From the NCBI GenBank assembly GCA_022036555.1, contig CM039119.1:7192001-7256000 (forward strand): a stretch of 64,000 nt of DNA, in the 5' to 3' direction. The number at the start of each line of letters is the position of its first letter. The stretch's first letter is position 1. The notes below the pieces were generated by a model. It saw only the letters and a program-made list of their open reading frames with translations, was not told the origin of the DNA and made no database searches. The position numbers and the translations under genes are program-made. This document shows, piece after piece, positions 36,603-48,628 of this stretch. The DNA is from Microstegium vimineum. Its lineage: Eukaryota > Streptophyta > Magnoliopsida > Poales > Poaceae.

Positions 36603-37441
36603 CTACAGTCTACAGCAGCATCTGCAATTTCTGCTAAGGAGCTACCAATTCAGAGCAATTTCAGCTGAGAAGAACAAGCTACCAATTCAGAGATGTGCGC
36701 GAATGGTGATGGCGACGGGTTTGGAAGAAGAGAATACGAGCCGAAGAAGTGATTTTTTTTTCGAGAACTTAAGAATTCATGAATTCCACAGAAATTTGCT
36801 CGGAAACTCAGACGTACGGTCCTGGTTGGAGATGATTGGGTTTTGCAGAGTTTGGACGGCGGCGGAGGCCATGAAAGACCTGGGCCCTGGCCACCGGGTT
36901 GTCTGTTTTCAGGCTATTTTTTTTATGGTTTTCCGGTGGTTCACAACCCTGTTCTTGGCACACAAACAGAACAGGTTGTCTTCAGCTTTCAGCTGATACG
37001 TGGTGGGCGAAGTTCTTCAATGTGCCCACACGATCGCTACTTCAGCCCATTTTCTGTTGGCGTCATAGAATACATGCCGTCAGCCTCCATAAAGTAATTA
37101 AATTTAGGACTCCATAATAGATTTCAACATAAAGCAGCAAATGAAGATCATAAAGCCGATGGCTCTCCAAACTCTCGTTCCAAGGTTAGGCAACCCAAAT
37201 CCAGTACCGGATCATGATCGAGGTACATATGTTTGTGATCCAACTACGTGATGATATCAAGACTCATCACTGAGCCAAGCCGAAGACGACCATACTAGTA
37301 GAAAGGCAACGCAGCTATACAACTCTCTTGGCAGTGGAATTCTGGGGGCACCGGAGCTTGATCCACGAGACGAGCATTCAGGGACCAATGTAAGGTATTC
37401 ACAGCTTGCGTAGATAGATAGACAGGACGGGAGCAGAGCGC
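36603..37441. other. Intergenic, 3' side of the LIFEGUARD gene
   Basis: No exon-like sequence beyond chance open frames. It likely includes the 3' UTR of the minus-strand LIFEGUARD gene near 37441. Confidence 0.4.
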
Positions 37442-40400
37442 CTAGTCGGCTGCCCTGAAGAGGGTCATCAGGGACAGGAAGAGGTTGATGACGTCCAGGT
37501 AGAGGGAGACGGCTGCCCAGACGTACTGGTCGTACGTGAAGCGCCTGATGATGTTGTTCGTGTCATAGATGATGTACCCACTGAAGATGAGTGCCGCCAG
37601 CCCACCATAGATCATCTGGGAGATCTTGCCCAGTGGGAACAGTATCTGCATTTGGCAGCAACAAGGTCACCCCATCAGCATCAATTGGAAAAGATTCTAA
37701 GTCATTCACATAGACAACACAGTGATGCTTCAGAGATAGATCTCTCACCTGGATGAGTGCGAACACAAGCAGCACTATGAGGGAGGCGAACAGGAAAGGA
37801 CCCAGGAAGCTGAAGTCTTTGCCCCTATTCACGGCCCAGAAAGTGTATGCAGTCAGGCTCAGCACAACCACTGTTGTCAGAATGGCAGACTCCAGAATGA
37901 CCTTGCCTGTTCACACGGCAGATTATTATATTAGCAATTGCTAGACCTTAGAGAGGATTCAACTAGAAAGGGTTAAAATTCTAAGAGCAGTGCAAAGAAA
38001 GGGTTAAAATTAAGACTATGAATGCTAGCTACAGGACTTATTACATTTTATATCCCAACACATGTCTGTGTAACTAAAAGGACAAAACACATAATAACCA
38101 GAAAATAGCTGAACAAAAATAGATTACAAGCAATTCCTAAATTGTTAAGTAAAAGAAATAAAACTTTGTTCCAATTTTCAAGCCATCATTGTGAAGCTCA
38201 TCAAAGTAACTTTTATGTAGTCTGGACATACAATAAAATACGACTGTTAAATCTAGAAACAAAAAAGAGAGTGCATAATTCAGTGTCCTAATTATTGGCA
38301 AAAAGATAGAGATGCAAAAGAAGAAAAAAAACTCAACCACCACATCATGCACCACTGCACCAGCTGTTGTTGCCAGCACACATGACAGAGTGACAGACAG
38401 ATCATAAAGGTTCCAGAAACAAAGATGGTTCACAACGACAGTTTATAATGAATCAGCATCACTTACCAAAAATCAAATATCAAATGAACTCAACCCAGCT
38501 GGGGATGACCAAAAAGTAATAGTAATTTTCATATGAAGCATCTATCTTAGTGCATAGCCTATAACAATCTAATATTATATATAAAAAAATCCATGTATTT
38601 TGTCATTTCCAGTTGAGCCCCTCACCAAAACAGTAATCTCAAAAATTTTGGCTAAGAAGCAGCTTATTTTCATGGACAAATACCTGCCAGATCCCACTAC
38701 CATTAATATCACATAGTCATGCAACATATCTTCCAGCCAATGCTTCGAAAACCGAAGGGTAGTTCAAAAAGGCACAACCAAACAAAATGTCAACTTCACA
38801 AATCACAATGGGACAAGTCGAAAGTAATTTTGCATTGCCAAATATGGTTGCATGGATATGTGATATGCATAAAGCAAGGGGCTCAGATAAGCAAACCTAC
38901 AACTTGGCTCTACACAAAAAGTAGGCAAATGCCTCACTGGGCAAGTGGGCATCCAAAAGACAAGTTCCTTCAAATTACTCAGCAATCACACAAAAACTCT
39001 TCCAAAAACTAGCATGGTATTTCAAAAACAGTGTATATGCCGATAAGTGATATTGCTAATTCAAATACTTGCAAAGGAAAAGATATTGCTAACTTACACA
39101 GACAAGCACACAAAGCACTGCTTGTTACCATGGGGAAATATATTGAACCTGTCACTTTATTGTGTAATTACGCACCTTGCAAGGAAGAAAATAGAGCCAG
39201 AAACAAATAGTACTCACGTTGCTTGTTTGGACCAATATTTTACTGAAACCAATGAATAAGGATCTATTGATTTGCAAGTTTAAAATGGCACAACCCAGTC
39301 AAAGGTCAACTTCACAATAAGGCAAAAGCACAGGCAAGAGGTGCTTGTATTATATAAATGACCAATTCCACTAGATGGTGATATTCCAATTGCTTCTGAC
39401 TCAGACAAGCATATCATAAAGCCACTAAGACCTACAACTTGGTCCTACACATAGACATGCCAAAGGCGCACATGGGTCGCTAGCACATGCTACTTGAGTT
39501 TTCTCTGTAAACTTTACAAAAAAAAAAAAAAAAAACTCTTCCCAAAAGTATCACTGCTATGGCATACTACATGCCAATTGCATTGCACAAGCCAAAGTGA
39601 ATTCCACATTGCCAGAAAAATCTGCACCTGACGTGATATCGCCAATTTACGCAAGCCAGTGAATAAAGCAATTGAGATAAGCATATCACACAGCCACCAA
39701 CACCTACAAATTTGGCTGTACACCTCACATAGGCTGCCAGGACAGGTTCCTAGAAATTTCCGTGTAACCTAACAGTCAAAACTCTGTCAAAAACTGACAT
39801 GGCGTTTTACACTGATGTTGCCAATTTACACAAACAAGCACACAAAGCAACAATGGGAGATGGTAGTCAAAACAACCGAACAATGAGGCGATGGAGATGA
39901 GATGGTTACCACTGGTGAAGGCACATGTCAAGCCCACAGAGAAGCTGATGGCGACGGTGAAGAGGGCGAGCAGGATCAGGTTGACTGGGTGCTTCTCATG
40001 GTAGAAGTACAGCGGGCACAACACTGCACACGAAAAGAAAATGAACAATCATGTTCCACCATTTTCACATCCAATTCAATCCAAATAATACGCAATTCAA
40101 TCGACAAGTAATTAGACATCCAATTCAATCCAAATAATACACACTTAAGGCCAGGTTCGGGGTCCTTCCTGTTCCTTCTAAACACAAAAACCCTCACGTG
40201 TGCCAACCCACCAACCCACCGAAATACACTCTTGCCACAAGGTAACGGCACCTATGCGTGCACGGTTGAGAACACGGAAGGTTCCTTCATTTTCAATTTG
40301 TCAGAATCCCTCAAAACTTTACCTAATCGCCCCACAACTCGCTGGCAGGACTAGCAGATTTCGCAGGTATCATGACATATGGGCATCCGAATCTGATTCT

Positions 40401-41114
40401 AACTGCAACCTTGAAGCAACGCACAGAATATATTCGACGGAATTACAGAAATACCCCTCGAACCCAACTGCTTCACCGTGCACCCGGAAATTTTCCCTAA
40501 AAACCGCCAAAAAATGATTCAGAAGTTGCCCAGTTGATCGAACTCTAGCCAGTAGCCACACAGAATGTTCCGATTCAAATATGTATTGCAACCGCAACTC
40601 GCATCCAAATTGTTAGCTGCAATCTACACGCACCTCGCATTTGCGGAACAGAAGTGGATGGACACCTTTCGTTCGAAACCCTACCCACTCTACTGTTTCC
40701 ACACAACTCCAATTGAGAGGGGGGAAATCCAAAAATCCTCGAAGGAACAACTAATTTAAAGCCAGACCAGACAGAGAGGGACAGGGGATGGACGGATGGT
40801 TGAGAGCTGAGGCCTGAGGGGGTGGGGGCGGACTCACCGATGAAGGGGAGGATGATGAGGAAGATGTAGAGGCCGAGTCCGGCGTTGGTGGTGGTGAAGA
40901 AGTGCGGGATGGCGCGGACCTTGACGACGACGGCGGCGATGACGGCGGTGAGGAGCAGCTGGAGGGAGAGGATGACGTAGATCTTGCGGATGAGCGCCCA
41001 GCGAAGCTCCGGGCTCTCCTGCATCCCCGGGTAGAGCTGGCGCGCGCCGCCCGTGGCGGCGGCGCCACCCGAGGTCCCCGCCTCGACATCGACGCCCTTC
41101 TGGTACCCGAACAT
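37442..41114 (-). CDS. LFG: LIFEGUARD / Bax inhibitor-1-like membrane protein
   Basis: A BI-1 superfamily protein (UPF0005) with about seven membrane helices. Plant LIFEGUARD proteins sit in the ER or other endomembranes and dampen programmed cell death and affect powdery mildew susceptibility. Four exons: 41114-40838, 40023-39910, 37906-37749 and 37645-37442. All have GT-AG borders and matching phases, giving 250 aa. ATG 41114 (MFGYQKGVDVEAG) is chosen over the longer in-frame non-ATG start. Exon 1 encodes the cytosolic N-terminus and the first two helices (YVILSLQLLLTAVIAAVVV; LGLYIFLIILPFI). Exon 2 has YFYHEKHPVNLILLALFT, exon 3 the helices around TTVVVLSLTAYTFW, and exon 4 IIYDTNNIIRR and the terminal helix with C-terminal FRAAD. 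It is convergent with MMS19. Confidence 0.93.
38719..39880. repeat. Three degenerate direct repeats in LIFEGUARD intron 2
   Basis: Within the 1.8-kb intron 2, three stretches (about 38720-39050, 39270-39530 and 39560-39860) share the order 'cacaacca...gtcaacttcacaa', 'gcatatca.aaagc', 'acctacaacttgg', 'aaaactcttcc(c)aaaa'. They look like diverged copies of one 250-330-bp unit. No coding capacity. Confidence 0.5.
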
Positions 41115-42969
41115 CCTGGCGCCTCCTCGGTCGACGGCGGCAGCCAAGGCCTCCCTCCTCTCTCCGGCCGGGTGTGGCGCTAGCTAGGGTGAAGGGTCTC
41201 GCGAGTGGGGGCGGCGGTGGCTTTGAGAGAGGGGGTGGACGGCCTAGGCCTAGAGGAGCGGCGCCTTCCTTTTGGAGACGATGCGTGGCCGCGTCTCCAG
41301 GGAAATCGTCTTATTACTCAAAAGTCGTCTGAACCGCTGCCCATGACGAATGGGCCATACGTGTGTGCGTGTGATTCGAATGGAAGGAAGGAACGCATGC
41401 GCTGCGCGCGGCAGCCCGCGTCGCTGCCGCGTGGACTTGTAGAGCCGAAGGCCGGGCAGCCCCCACAACCACAACCACACACGAAACGCAAAAACTCGTC
41501 TCCGCCTCTCCGGTCGCCCCAAACTCCTAAACAGATCCTACGCGTAGCGGCGTGGGTGAGTCGTCACAGGTCTCCAACGGGCCTGCCGGCTGGCTGGATC
41601 CCTCCGCTCCAACTCGAGTCTCCAACCAATCGTACGCGGGGCGGCTCGGTGGATAGATACATGATGATGGTATGGTAGCCGTCCCCGTCCCCGGCCCCGC
41701 GCCTGACTGACCTTGACCCCGCCCGCCCGGGCTCCTCGTTCGGTCCACGAGCACACGCCAATGGTTCCAGACTGTTGGAGTGGAGTGGGGCCTACGGTAC
41801 TCCGCGAAGCCTAACGGGTGGAGCATCGGCGGATCCGTCCCCGAAACCCACTAAGAAAACCCGTCCCGGGCGGCCGGGCCTGAACCTTGGTCCGCTGGCG
41901 CTGGGAGTTCCGCGCATTCAGCATTCTCCATGTCCTTTATGCAACATAGAGAATTTTGTCTACAGTTTAAGCCTCCAGATAACCGTGTCGAATGTAATGT
42001 AATGTGGACAATTTTGTCCCAATAACGAGTCACTGTTAAAGATATACTTTGAGCAAGGTAGGGAAGTTTGCTAATGTTAAGTCTCCCAACAACTATAAAG
42101 CACAAAACTAAAACTCTGCAAAAAAAAAAAAAGTTTCGCCCCGAATATTCCTCCACGGACGAATCTATTTTTCGGCCCGCGCGTCCCTCCGTGCGACCCC
42201 CGCGCGCGGCAATCACGGACGCCATCACGAGAAACTCGGAATCCATCACTCCCCCCAAATCCGCCCGGCTCCCCTCGCTCCCCCGATATCTCCCAGTCCG
42301 CCGCCCTCGCCCTAGGCCTCACCGTCCCTCATTCTCGCGATGCGATGCGCGCCGTCGCCAGATCCCTCGCACTCGACCTCGTGCGCCACTGAGTTGCTCC
42401 GTCGTCGACACCGCCAGCACCGCCTCGCGGCGTCCGCGTCGATGACGGCGGCGGTCGACTCGAGGTGTTCGGGGTGCTCGCCGACGCCCTGACCGCTGTG
42501 ACATTCGCGTCCGCCGTGACCCCTCCCTGCTCGCCAACCCAGCCCAGCGCACGGCACAGCCCATTCGCACCGCACCGCACCGCGTCGCGGCGAGCGGGCG
42601 ATAGAGAGGAGAGGGAGAGGAGGAGGAAGAAAAGGGCACGAAAGCCAAGGGAAGCGGGCGCGACCACCGTCACCCTCCCCCATTCCTTGCCTCGCCTCCC
42701 GCTCCCGCCGAGGGCGTCGAATCCCCGTGGACTCCCGCCCGTCACCGCCTCCTCAGGTGCGCTTCTGCCTGGCTTCACGCTGTTCCCGTCGCCGCCGCGT
42801 CTGCTCCTCCCTCGCGGGCTCGCTTCCTTGTTAGTTTGGCCGGGAATGGCACAAGCAATTTGGTGCTGCTAGATCTGGGACGTGTGGCACGGCCGCTGCC
42901 CGCATAGATCTAGCTCCTCTCCTCCCCCCTCATTCTTGGTTGTTGGAGCTGTTTCGAATTTGGTGCTAC
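41115..42969. other. Upstream of LIFEGUARD; GC-rich region without recognised gene
   Basis: Holds the LIFEGUARD promoter and 5' UTR (41115-41300). From 42150 to 42850 it is strongly GC-rich and open in several frames on both strands. None of the frames resembles a known family, so these are not called as genes. It could contain a first exon of the fragmentary plus-strand gene that continues at 43350 and 44382. Confidence 0.35.
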
Positions 42970-43171
42970 CGGGTTTTTTTATTGAGTCGTTTAAATGAGT
43001 ATCATTAAGAAAGATCGCAATTACCATTAACACACGTAACACCGGTCTAAACTTTCTTGTCAGTCTTAACCGGGTTTTTTTATTGAGTCGTTTAAATGAG
43101 TATCATTAAGAAAGATCGCAATTACCATTAACACAGGTAACACCGGTCTAAACTTTCTTGTCAGTCTTACC
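42970..43171. repeat. 101-bp tandem duplication
   Basis: 42970-43070 is repeated at 43071-43171 with about one visible difference (CACACG versus CACAGG). Each unit starts CGGGTTTTTTTATTGAG. Confidence 0.9.
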
Positions 43172-43354
43172 ATTCCGTCCATGTGCTGTTTGTTTTGAAG
43201 GCCTTACGCGTGGGACCGGTCCCTTAGTGGTCAATTTTGCCCATGGCAGGAACTAGCACCGGTGCTCCTGCTTCTTCTTGCTTCATCCATATCATACTAG
43301 CATCCATATCATACTAGTACTAGCACACTCACACTTCCACGGCGGGCAGTTGGT

Positions 43355-43580
43355 GAGGGAGTCGTCACACGCCTCCGCCACGAGACCATCCACCTCCACA
43401 GCGTTCGCAAGGTGGTCTCCGACTATGACCACTTCCTGCTCGGCCTCGCCTGCGGCGAGCTCGTGGACACGCTCACGGCCGCCTCCGACTCCATGGCCGC
43501 GCGCTGCGCGGACCCCAGCCTTCGCGACTTCAGGGACGCCTTCCTGGAGCTGGCCAACACAGGCCGCGGCATGCCGCCGC
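43355..43580 (+). CDS. Possible exon of an unrecognised gene
   Basis: A plus-strand frame reads EGVVTRLRHETIHLHSVRKV and then VSDYDHFLLGLACGELVDTL, ending near LELANTGRGMPP. The sequence is balanced and protein-like, unlike the Ala-rich shadow frames downstream, and is then lost in the tandem array from 43597. No family is recognised. It may belong with the exon at 44382-44732, as both are on the same strand, with the array expanded in an intron or coding exon between them. Confidence 0.35.
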
Positions 43581-43596
43581 GCTCACCCGCCCGCTG

Positions 43597-44270
43597 GCCG
43601 AGCGCTCGCCGTCCGCCGCGGCTGCGCCCGCCGCTAGCCGCGAGCTCGCTGGCTGCTGCTGCTGCGCACATCGCTCGTCCGCCGCTGGGCACATGCTCGC
43701 CGGCTGTCGTGGCGCTGCTGGCCGCGCGCTGGACAGCACACCAAGGGCCGCCGCTGGTGCACACGTTGGTGGCCCGTGGCCGAGCGCTCGCCGTCCGCCG
43801 CGAGCTCGCTGGCTGCTGCTGCTGCTGTGCGGGCTCGCTCATCTCCCGCTGGGCGCATGCTCGCCGGCTGCCATGGCGCTGCTGGCCGCGCGCTGGACAG
43901 CACGCCAAGGGCCGCCGTCGGTGCGCACGTTGGTGGCCGAGCGCTCGCCGTCCGCCGCGGCTGCGCCCGCCGCTAGCCGCGAGCTCGCTGGCCGCTGCTG
44001 CTGCGCGGGCTCGCCCGTCCGCCGCTGGGCGCATGCTTGCCGGCTATCACGGCGCCGCTGGCCGCGCGCTGGACCGCATGCCAAGGGCCGCCGCTAGTGC
44101 GCACTTTGGTGGCCGAGCGCTCGCCGTCGGCCGCGGCTGCGCCCGCCGCTAGCCGCGAGCTCGCTGGCCGCTGCTGCGCGCGGGCTCGCCCGTCCGCCGC
44201 TGGGCGCATGCTCGCCGGCTGTCGCGGCGCCGCTGGCCACGCGACCACCAGCGCGCTTGCCGGCACGCCG
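43597..44270. repeat. GC-rich tandem array, four copies of ~160-180 bp
   Basis: GGCCGAGCGCTCGCCGTC recurs at 43597, 43778, 43935 and 44111 (the last with one change), spacing 181, 157 and 176 bp. Each unit then carries CTAGCCGCGAGCTCGCTGGC, GGGCGCATGCTCGCCGGCT-like and CGCGCGCTGGAC-like segments. Because the array has few AT bases it is open in many frames on both strands (Ala/Arg/Ser-rich), but unit lengths are mostly not multiples of three. The called open frames are thus artefacts of composition. Confidence 0.88.
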
Positions 44271-44381
44271 TAGGCCGCTGCTGCCGTGGTCCGCACGCCG
44301 TCTGCATGCATCTTATATGTGGAATTTGGTGCTCCACATGCTCGCCAAATAAATCATTGAAACTCATGCTTTTGTCTGCAG

Positions 44382-44732
44382 AGTTTGTAGGTGTACTTTG
44401 GGCAAAATGCAGTCGACAAGGAATCCCTTTCACTGAATGGCAGTGGATGCTGAGCAAGGCGTCACCGCCGGCCGTTGAGGTGCTCGGCTCTATATACGAC
44501 TACGAGCACTCGTGCCGGCCGGTTCATGCCATATATTGTCAGTTTGATATATCCTCAAACTTATTGGTAGTGACCGAGCTTCGCTGTCCTGGTTTTGATA
44601 AGGTGTTGTGTTTATCAGTAGATGAGTCTGCCCAGTTGTTTGAGGAAGCAAGGGCGGTTCTGGAGGAGTGTGGTGCTTCTCACCAAGATGGATACTGTTG
44701 GTGTGTACAACAACCTATGATGCCATGGAAAG
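44382..44732 (+). CDS. Orphan exon of an unrecognised gene
   Basis: A 351-bp open segment bounded by a consensus acceptor (TTTTGTCTGCAG) and a donor (GAAAG-GTACGT). It encodes a balanced protein segment with motifs VLWAKCSRQGIPFTEW, GSIYDYEHSCRPVHAIYCQF and LFEEARAVLEECGA. The Cys/Trp content and splice borders argue for a real exon or a recently captured one. No protein family was recognised, and no downstream exon could be placed in the next 2 kb. It could be a gene fragment carried by a transposon. Confidence 0.45.
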
Positions 44733-47169
44733 GTACGTGTTAACCTGTTCTTGTGTAACGTAGACTCATTTTATTCAGAATCCGTACTCATATCTCTGCC
44801 TGTGATACAATTACATAATCTGAATCTATTAAACAGCCACACATTTAGGATATCTAAGTGTTATTAATATGCCCATAATGCATTTACATGTGCTTCATCT
44901 AAATTTGTTAAAAAAAAATTCTGAATCGGTGTGTGGGTTTGCGTTCTTTTGTGTGTGTTGATGTGGCATGGCCCGGGCGTGGCGGCACCTGCGTCGCTGC
45001 CGGCTAGAGCTGCTGGCGCCGGAGAAGGTAGTTGGGGTGAGGGGCGGGAAACTACAGCCCCCAAGATCACTGCTGGATCTGCCGAGCTGGTGTGGCACGG
45101 GATACAACAGCATAGAGTGTTGGCCATCATTTTAGTCTTTCAAAAAACTTTCCGTCTGTTTTAGCAAACAGAATTTTAGAGGTCATATCATGTATATTTT
45201 TCGTCATATGTTTTATTATATATTGTAATTAGTGGAGTTGCAATATAATTGTTGAAAAGGGAAAGATTTAGTAAAGTGTTTGTTCTATGTTGGGAACTCT
45301 CGATGTTTCGGTATCTTCGATTGAAAGCAATCCGAAGTTTGGAGCATAATGCTATGAACACTTTTGGATCGCTCATTCTTCTTTTATTTGACGTAGCATC
45401 GCTGTCACTAAACCCTAGCAAGTTGGATTGCGGAAAAAGATGTGGTGAAACTTATTTGAGGATTAATTTGTTGGCGTACGAGATTTCTTATCTGAGATGC
45501 ATCACAGAAAGGTCTATATAGTAGAGTTTGTGAGTCTGCGACGCCACGCTCTCTATTTCACGAACTTTGTTTTTTTGGATTCAATGTCACTTTAACATCA
45601 ATATTAAATTTTACAGCATTGTTATTTTATTAGGATATTGACTAATTCACATCAATTCACATGCACATGTGTTGTGATGTATTGATATGTAGTTTAGTTT
45701 AAGTTTTATTACACTCCACCTCAATTCATATATGGACTAATGTAAATCTGACTACATCCAAACAAATCCTAAGAAAGAGCTAGAAAAGTTTGTCATGAGT
45801 TGCATAGCTAGGGTGTGGCAAGAAACCAAACGTGTGTATTGTACACCTTGCTAAGGAAACCACAATAACGAATCTTGGTTTTCCATAAGGTGATCATTCG
45901 AGCCGAAAACATAACAAGTGTGACAGGCCTAGGCAAGTGAATGGGCCATACTTCGCATTTTTGTGAAAGAGCCTACTTGATTGAAGATGCTCTACGGTGC
46001 CGAAAATATGCAAGCTCAGGGACACGAAAAAAACCAGGGCCATTGCCGAATGACGATTTACACCAATTGGTTATAATATTATATTCCAATAATTATTATA
46101 TATATAATTTCCATCTGGTTTTATTGGTACCCTTGTTAAAGTCTCTCATAAATGGGGGGGGGGGGGGGGGGGGGGGACAACAATGCAAGATATCTGAGGT
46201 GAATTTGCAAGCTGCAGAGGATTGCAAGCTACGGATTGGAGGAAGCTCGGATTTGGGCCTTGGTGGGCTCAATTATCTCATCCTGAGGATTGCATGGCCA
46301 CCACCTGCACATTGGAGGCCGGCACGACATCATGATCAATCACATATCGGGCATGTCCCTGCGGGCACGTCGCGCGTGTGCGGTGCGAATCGTGCGATGC
46401 GGACCGCGGAGGGTCATCATTTGCCCTGCCTCGGTCCCTTGATCGGGCTCTGGCCCGGCAAATATGCCTCGAGCAACAAAATGAGGACTTTTCTTTTTCT
46501 TTTTCACTCCATCGCGGCTTCGTTGAAGACGAGAGCGACAACTTTGGTTTCACCATCTCCACATGACGACATGAAGATCTTTGTTTCCGGACGGCGGCAT
46601 CAAGGCGGAGATGATGTCGTCGCCATGGAATAATTTTCTCCGGTCTTTTCTTCGTTTTGTTGTGGTTAGATCTGTCCACAATGAAAGGCTAGGGAGAATA
46701 TCTTTCAGATCAGTCTTCCTCATTCTTCGGTGGCAGAAAAAAGAAGAAGAAAGACACCAGTAAGAAGAAAAAGATTCTCAATTCCACCTACAGGAATGTT
46801 GGCTGTCGTTTGTTGGGCATCTGTTCTCAGGCTTGCCGCTATTGTTGGTGCCGAGTGTTTGCCTGTGCAGTCATCTACGCTGTAAAGCGATTAACAGGTT
46901 AGGATTTGAGTTATGTTATTCACAGTGTGGGTATTATCTCGTATTACAAAGTGTTTGTAATGTATTGATATACTCAGGTTTCATATAATATAATTCTTCT
47001 TTCGTCGCAAAAAAAGACCTGAAAACATTTGCTAAGTTATTTTTTACTCCTGAACGCATCACATTTGTTCATGCCTAGCACTTAATTTTAAGTTTACATG
47101 CTCATCCAATATACTAGTCCTGTCAAACGAATACTATGTTCTCTCCATGTTGTGCTAGATGAACATATA
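44733..47169. other. Gene-poor stretch
   Basis: Mixed AT-rich sequence with short open frames (for example 45249-45521 and 45941-46633) that show no family resemblance. It contains a GC-rich island near 44970-45100 and a 23-base G run. Confidence 0.4.
46154..46176 (+). repeat. Uninterrupted run of 23 G
   Basis: Twenty-three consecutive G after AAAT, before ACAACAATGC. It is an unusually long mononucleotide tract and its true length is likely uncertain. Confidence 0.9.
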
Positions 47170-47418
47170 CTCCATCACAAAAGAACACACTTATGGAATT
47201 TGTTTCGGTAAAATTATCTCAACTTTAACCAATTTTATAATAAATACTATTAATATTTATATCTCAAATAAATTTATTACGAAATATTCTATAACTAATC
47301 TAATGGTAATAATTTTGTATAAAAATGTTAATATTTTTTATATAAATTTAGTCAAAGTTTAAACTACTAGATTTCTCAAAAACTGATAATTACATTTTCT
47401 GTGGATGGATCAAGGGAG
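47170..47418. mobile_element. Stowaway-like MITE
   Basis: Begins CTCCATCACAAAAG and ends GGATCAAGGGAG, with TA dinucleotides on both sides (47168-47169; 47419-47420), as for Tc1/Mariner-derived Stowaway MITEs. The interior is AT-rich. Confidence 0.6.
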
Positions 47419-47999
47419 TATGGTTTAAACGAGCAAATCGACAATGAAAAAGAGACCACTTAAGATTCAAGTAATTTCAAACTATGCACCATAAACGAAT
47501 TTTTGTATTATTCCAAGCTTACAAAAGTTTGGTGTCGAAAATTGAGTGTGAGCGTGGTTGCAAGGTAGTTGTGTTGCTGTCAAAATCACTTTAACTTCTA
47601 CGCAGTCTAGGTGGTTAATGTAAACTGACTATAACCGATAATGAGAGTATCAACTAGCGAATGAACACCAAAAAGGTAAATTGTATATAACATTCAAATG
47701 ATTACAAGCTAGACAATATAAGGTAGTGCATGACTTAAAGAAACTCTAAAACTATTTTCATATATTTTTTGAGCTAAAACAACATTTCTAAGACAAAATC
47801 AAAGTTTAGGACTTTTAGTTGTATAACTTCTCTAAAAGAATACTTGTAATTTGTTGGGAACAAAATTTATACCTATTTCAATAAAGTATGTTTAACCCTT
47901 TTTGAACTATCATCTAATTTACCTCACTCTTGGATCCTGACTGATGGTGGTGCTATGTACAACTCATCGCTAGTTTCAAACCCCATCATTGCCGATTTT
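47419..47999. other. AT-rich intergenic sequence
   Basis: No coding or structured feature was supported. It may belong to the CACTA element whose 3' end lies at 48628. Confidence 0.35.
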
Positions 48000-48628
48000 G
48001 ACCCTCGACGGTGAAATACGTTAGTGATAAGAATGGTCATCACCGTTAGATCTACAACTTTTGGTCAATTCACCATCCGAGATCGTTTGATAATTTTGAA
48101 ACTTTCAAATCGTTAAAACTTCAGTCGTACTTTTGGGGCATCAAATGATTCCAAATAAAAAAGTCATGAACTACAAAGTCGTAGTTCTCATAGAGATTTA
48201 CAACTTTGGTTTTGTCAAATTTTCATCTAAGGTCGTTTTAAAATTTTGAATTTCAACATTTTAGAACTTCATATACGAGTTTAAGAGCATAAATGATTTA
48301 TAATAAAAAAAGTTATCAGCTACAAAGTTGTAGATCATATCAAGATTTATAACTTTTTTACTTTGGTCGTTTTTTTTATCTAAGGTCGTTTTAAATAAAA
48401 TTTGTTTTTATTAAACTTTATTTAAAAAAGTTGTGAATTTTATTGTGCTTCAGCATAAGTGAAACCATTGACGAAAGTGATTTTCACCGATTGTTTGTAA
48501 CATAAACCGGTAGTGAAAATGGACCAACCAACCAACGGTGAAAACAATTTTACCAACTGTTCCTATTAGGAACCGACATCTGTTTAGAGCAAACTGTGAG
48601 GACGATGAATATTAATTATGTAGTAGTG
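48000..48628. mobile_element. Terminal part of a CACTA (En/Spm-like) element
   Basis: The right end reads TAGTAGTG (48621-48628), the complement of the CACTACTA terminus, preceded by subterminal repeats of GGTGAAAA/TTTTCACC type (48470-48560). Upstream, a unit of about 120 bp built from ACTACAAAGT.GTAG, GATTTACAACTTT and CATCTAAGGTCGTTT occurs about three times with heavy divergence. The matching left terminus was not found. Confidence 0.5.

Noticed and set aside
36199..36996. 265-codon plus-strand open frame between MMS19 and LIFEGUARD
   Set aside because: The protein is not family-like, and part of it is the antisense shadow of the LIFEGUARD paralogue fragment.
41114..41147. Longer LIFEGUARD N-terminus from a non-ATG codon
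   Set aside because: ATG 41114 gives the family-typical MFGYQKG start.
43412..44311. Several long Ala/Arg-rich open frames on both strands
   Set aside because: They are produced by the GC-rich tandem array; unit lengths break any one reading frame.
45941..46633. 230-codon open frame spanning the poly-G run
   Set aside because: It includes a poly-Gly run from the G tract and has no domain or splice support.
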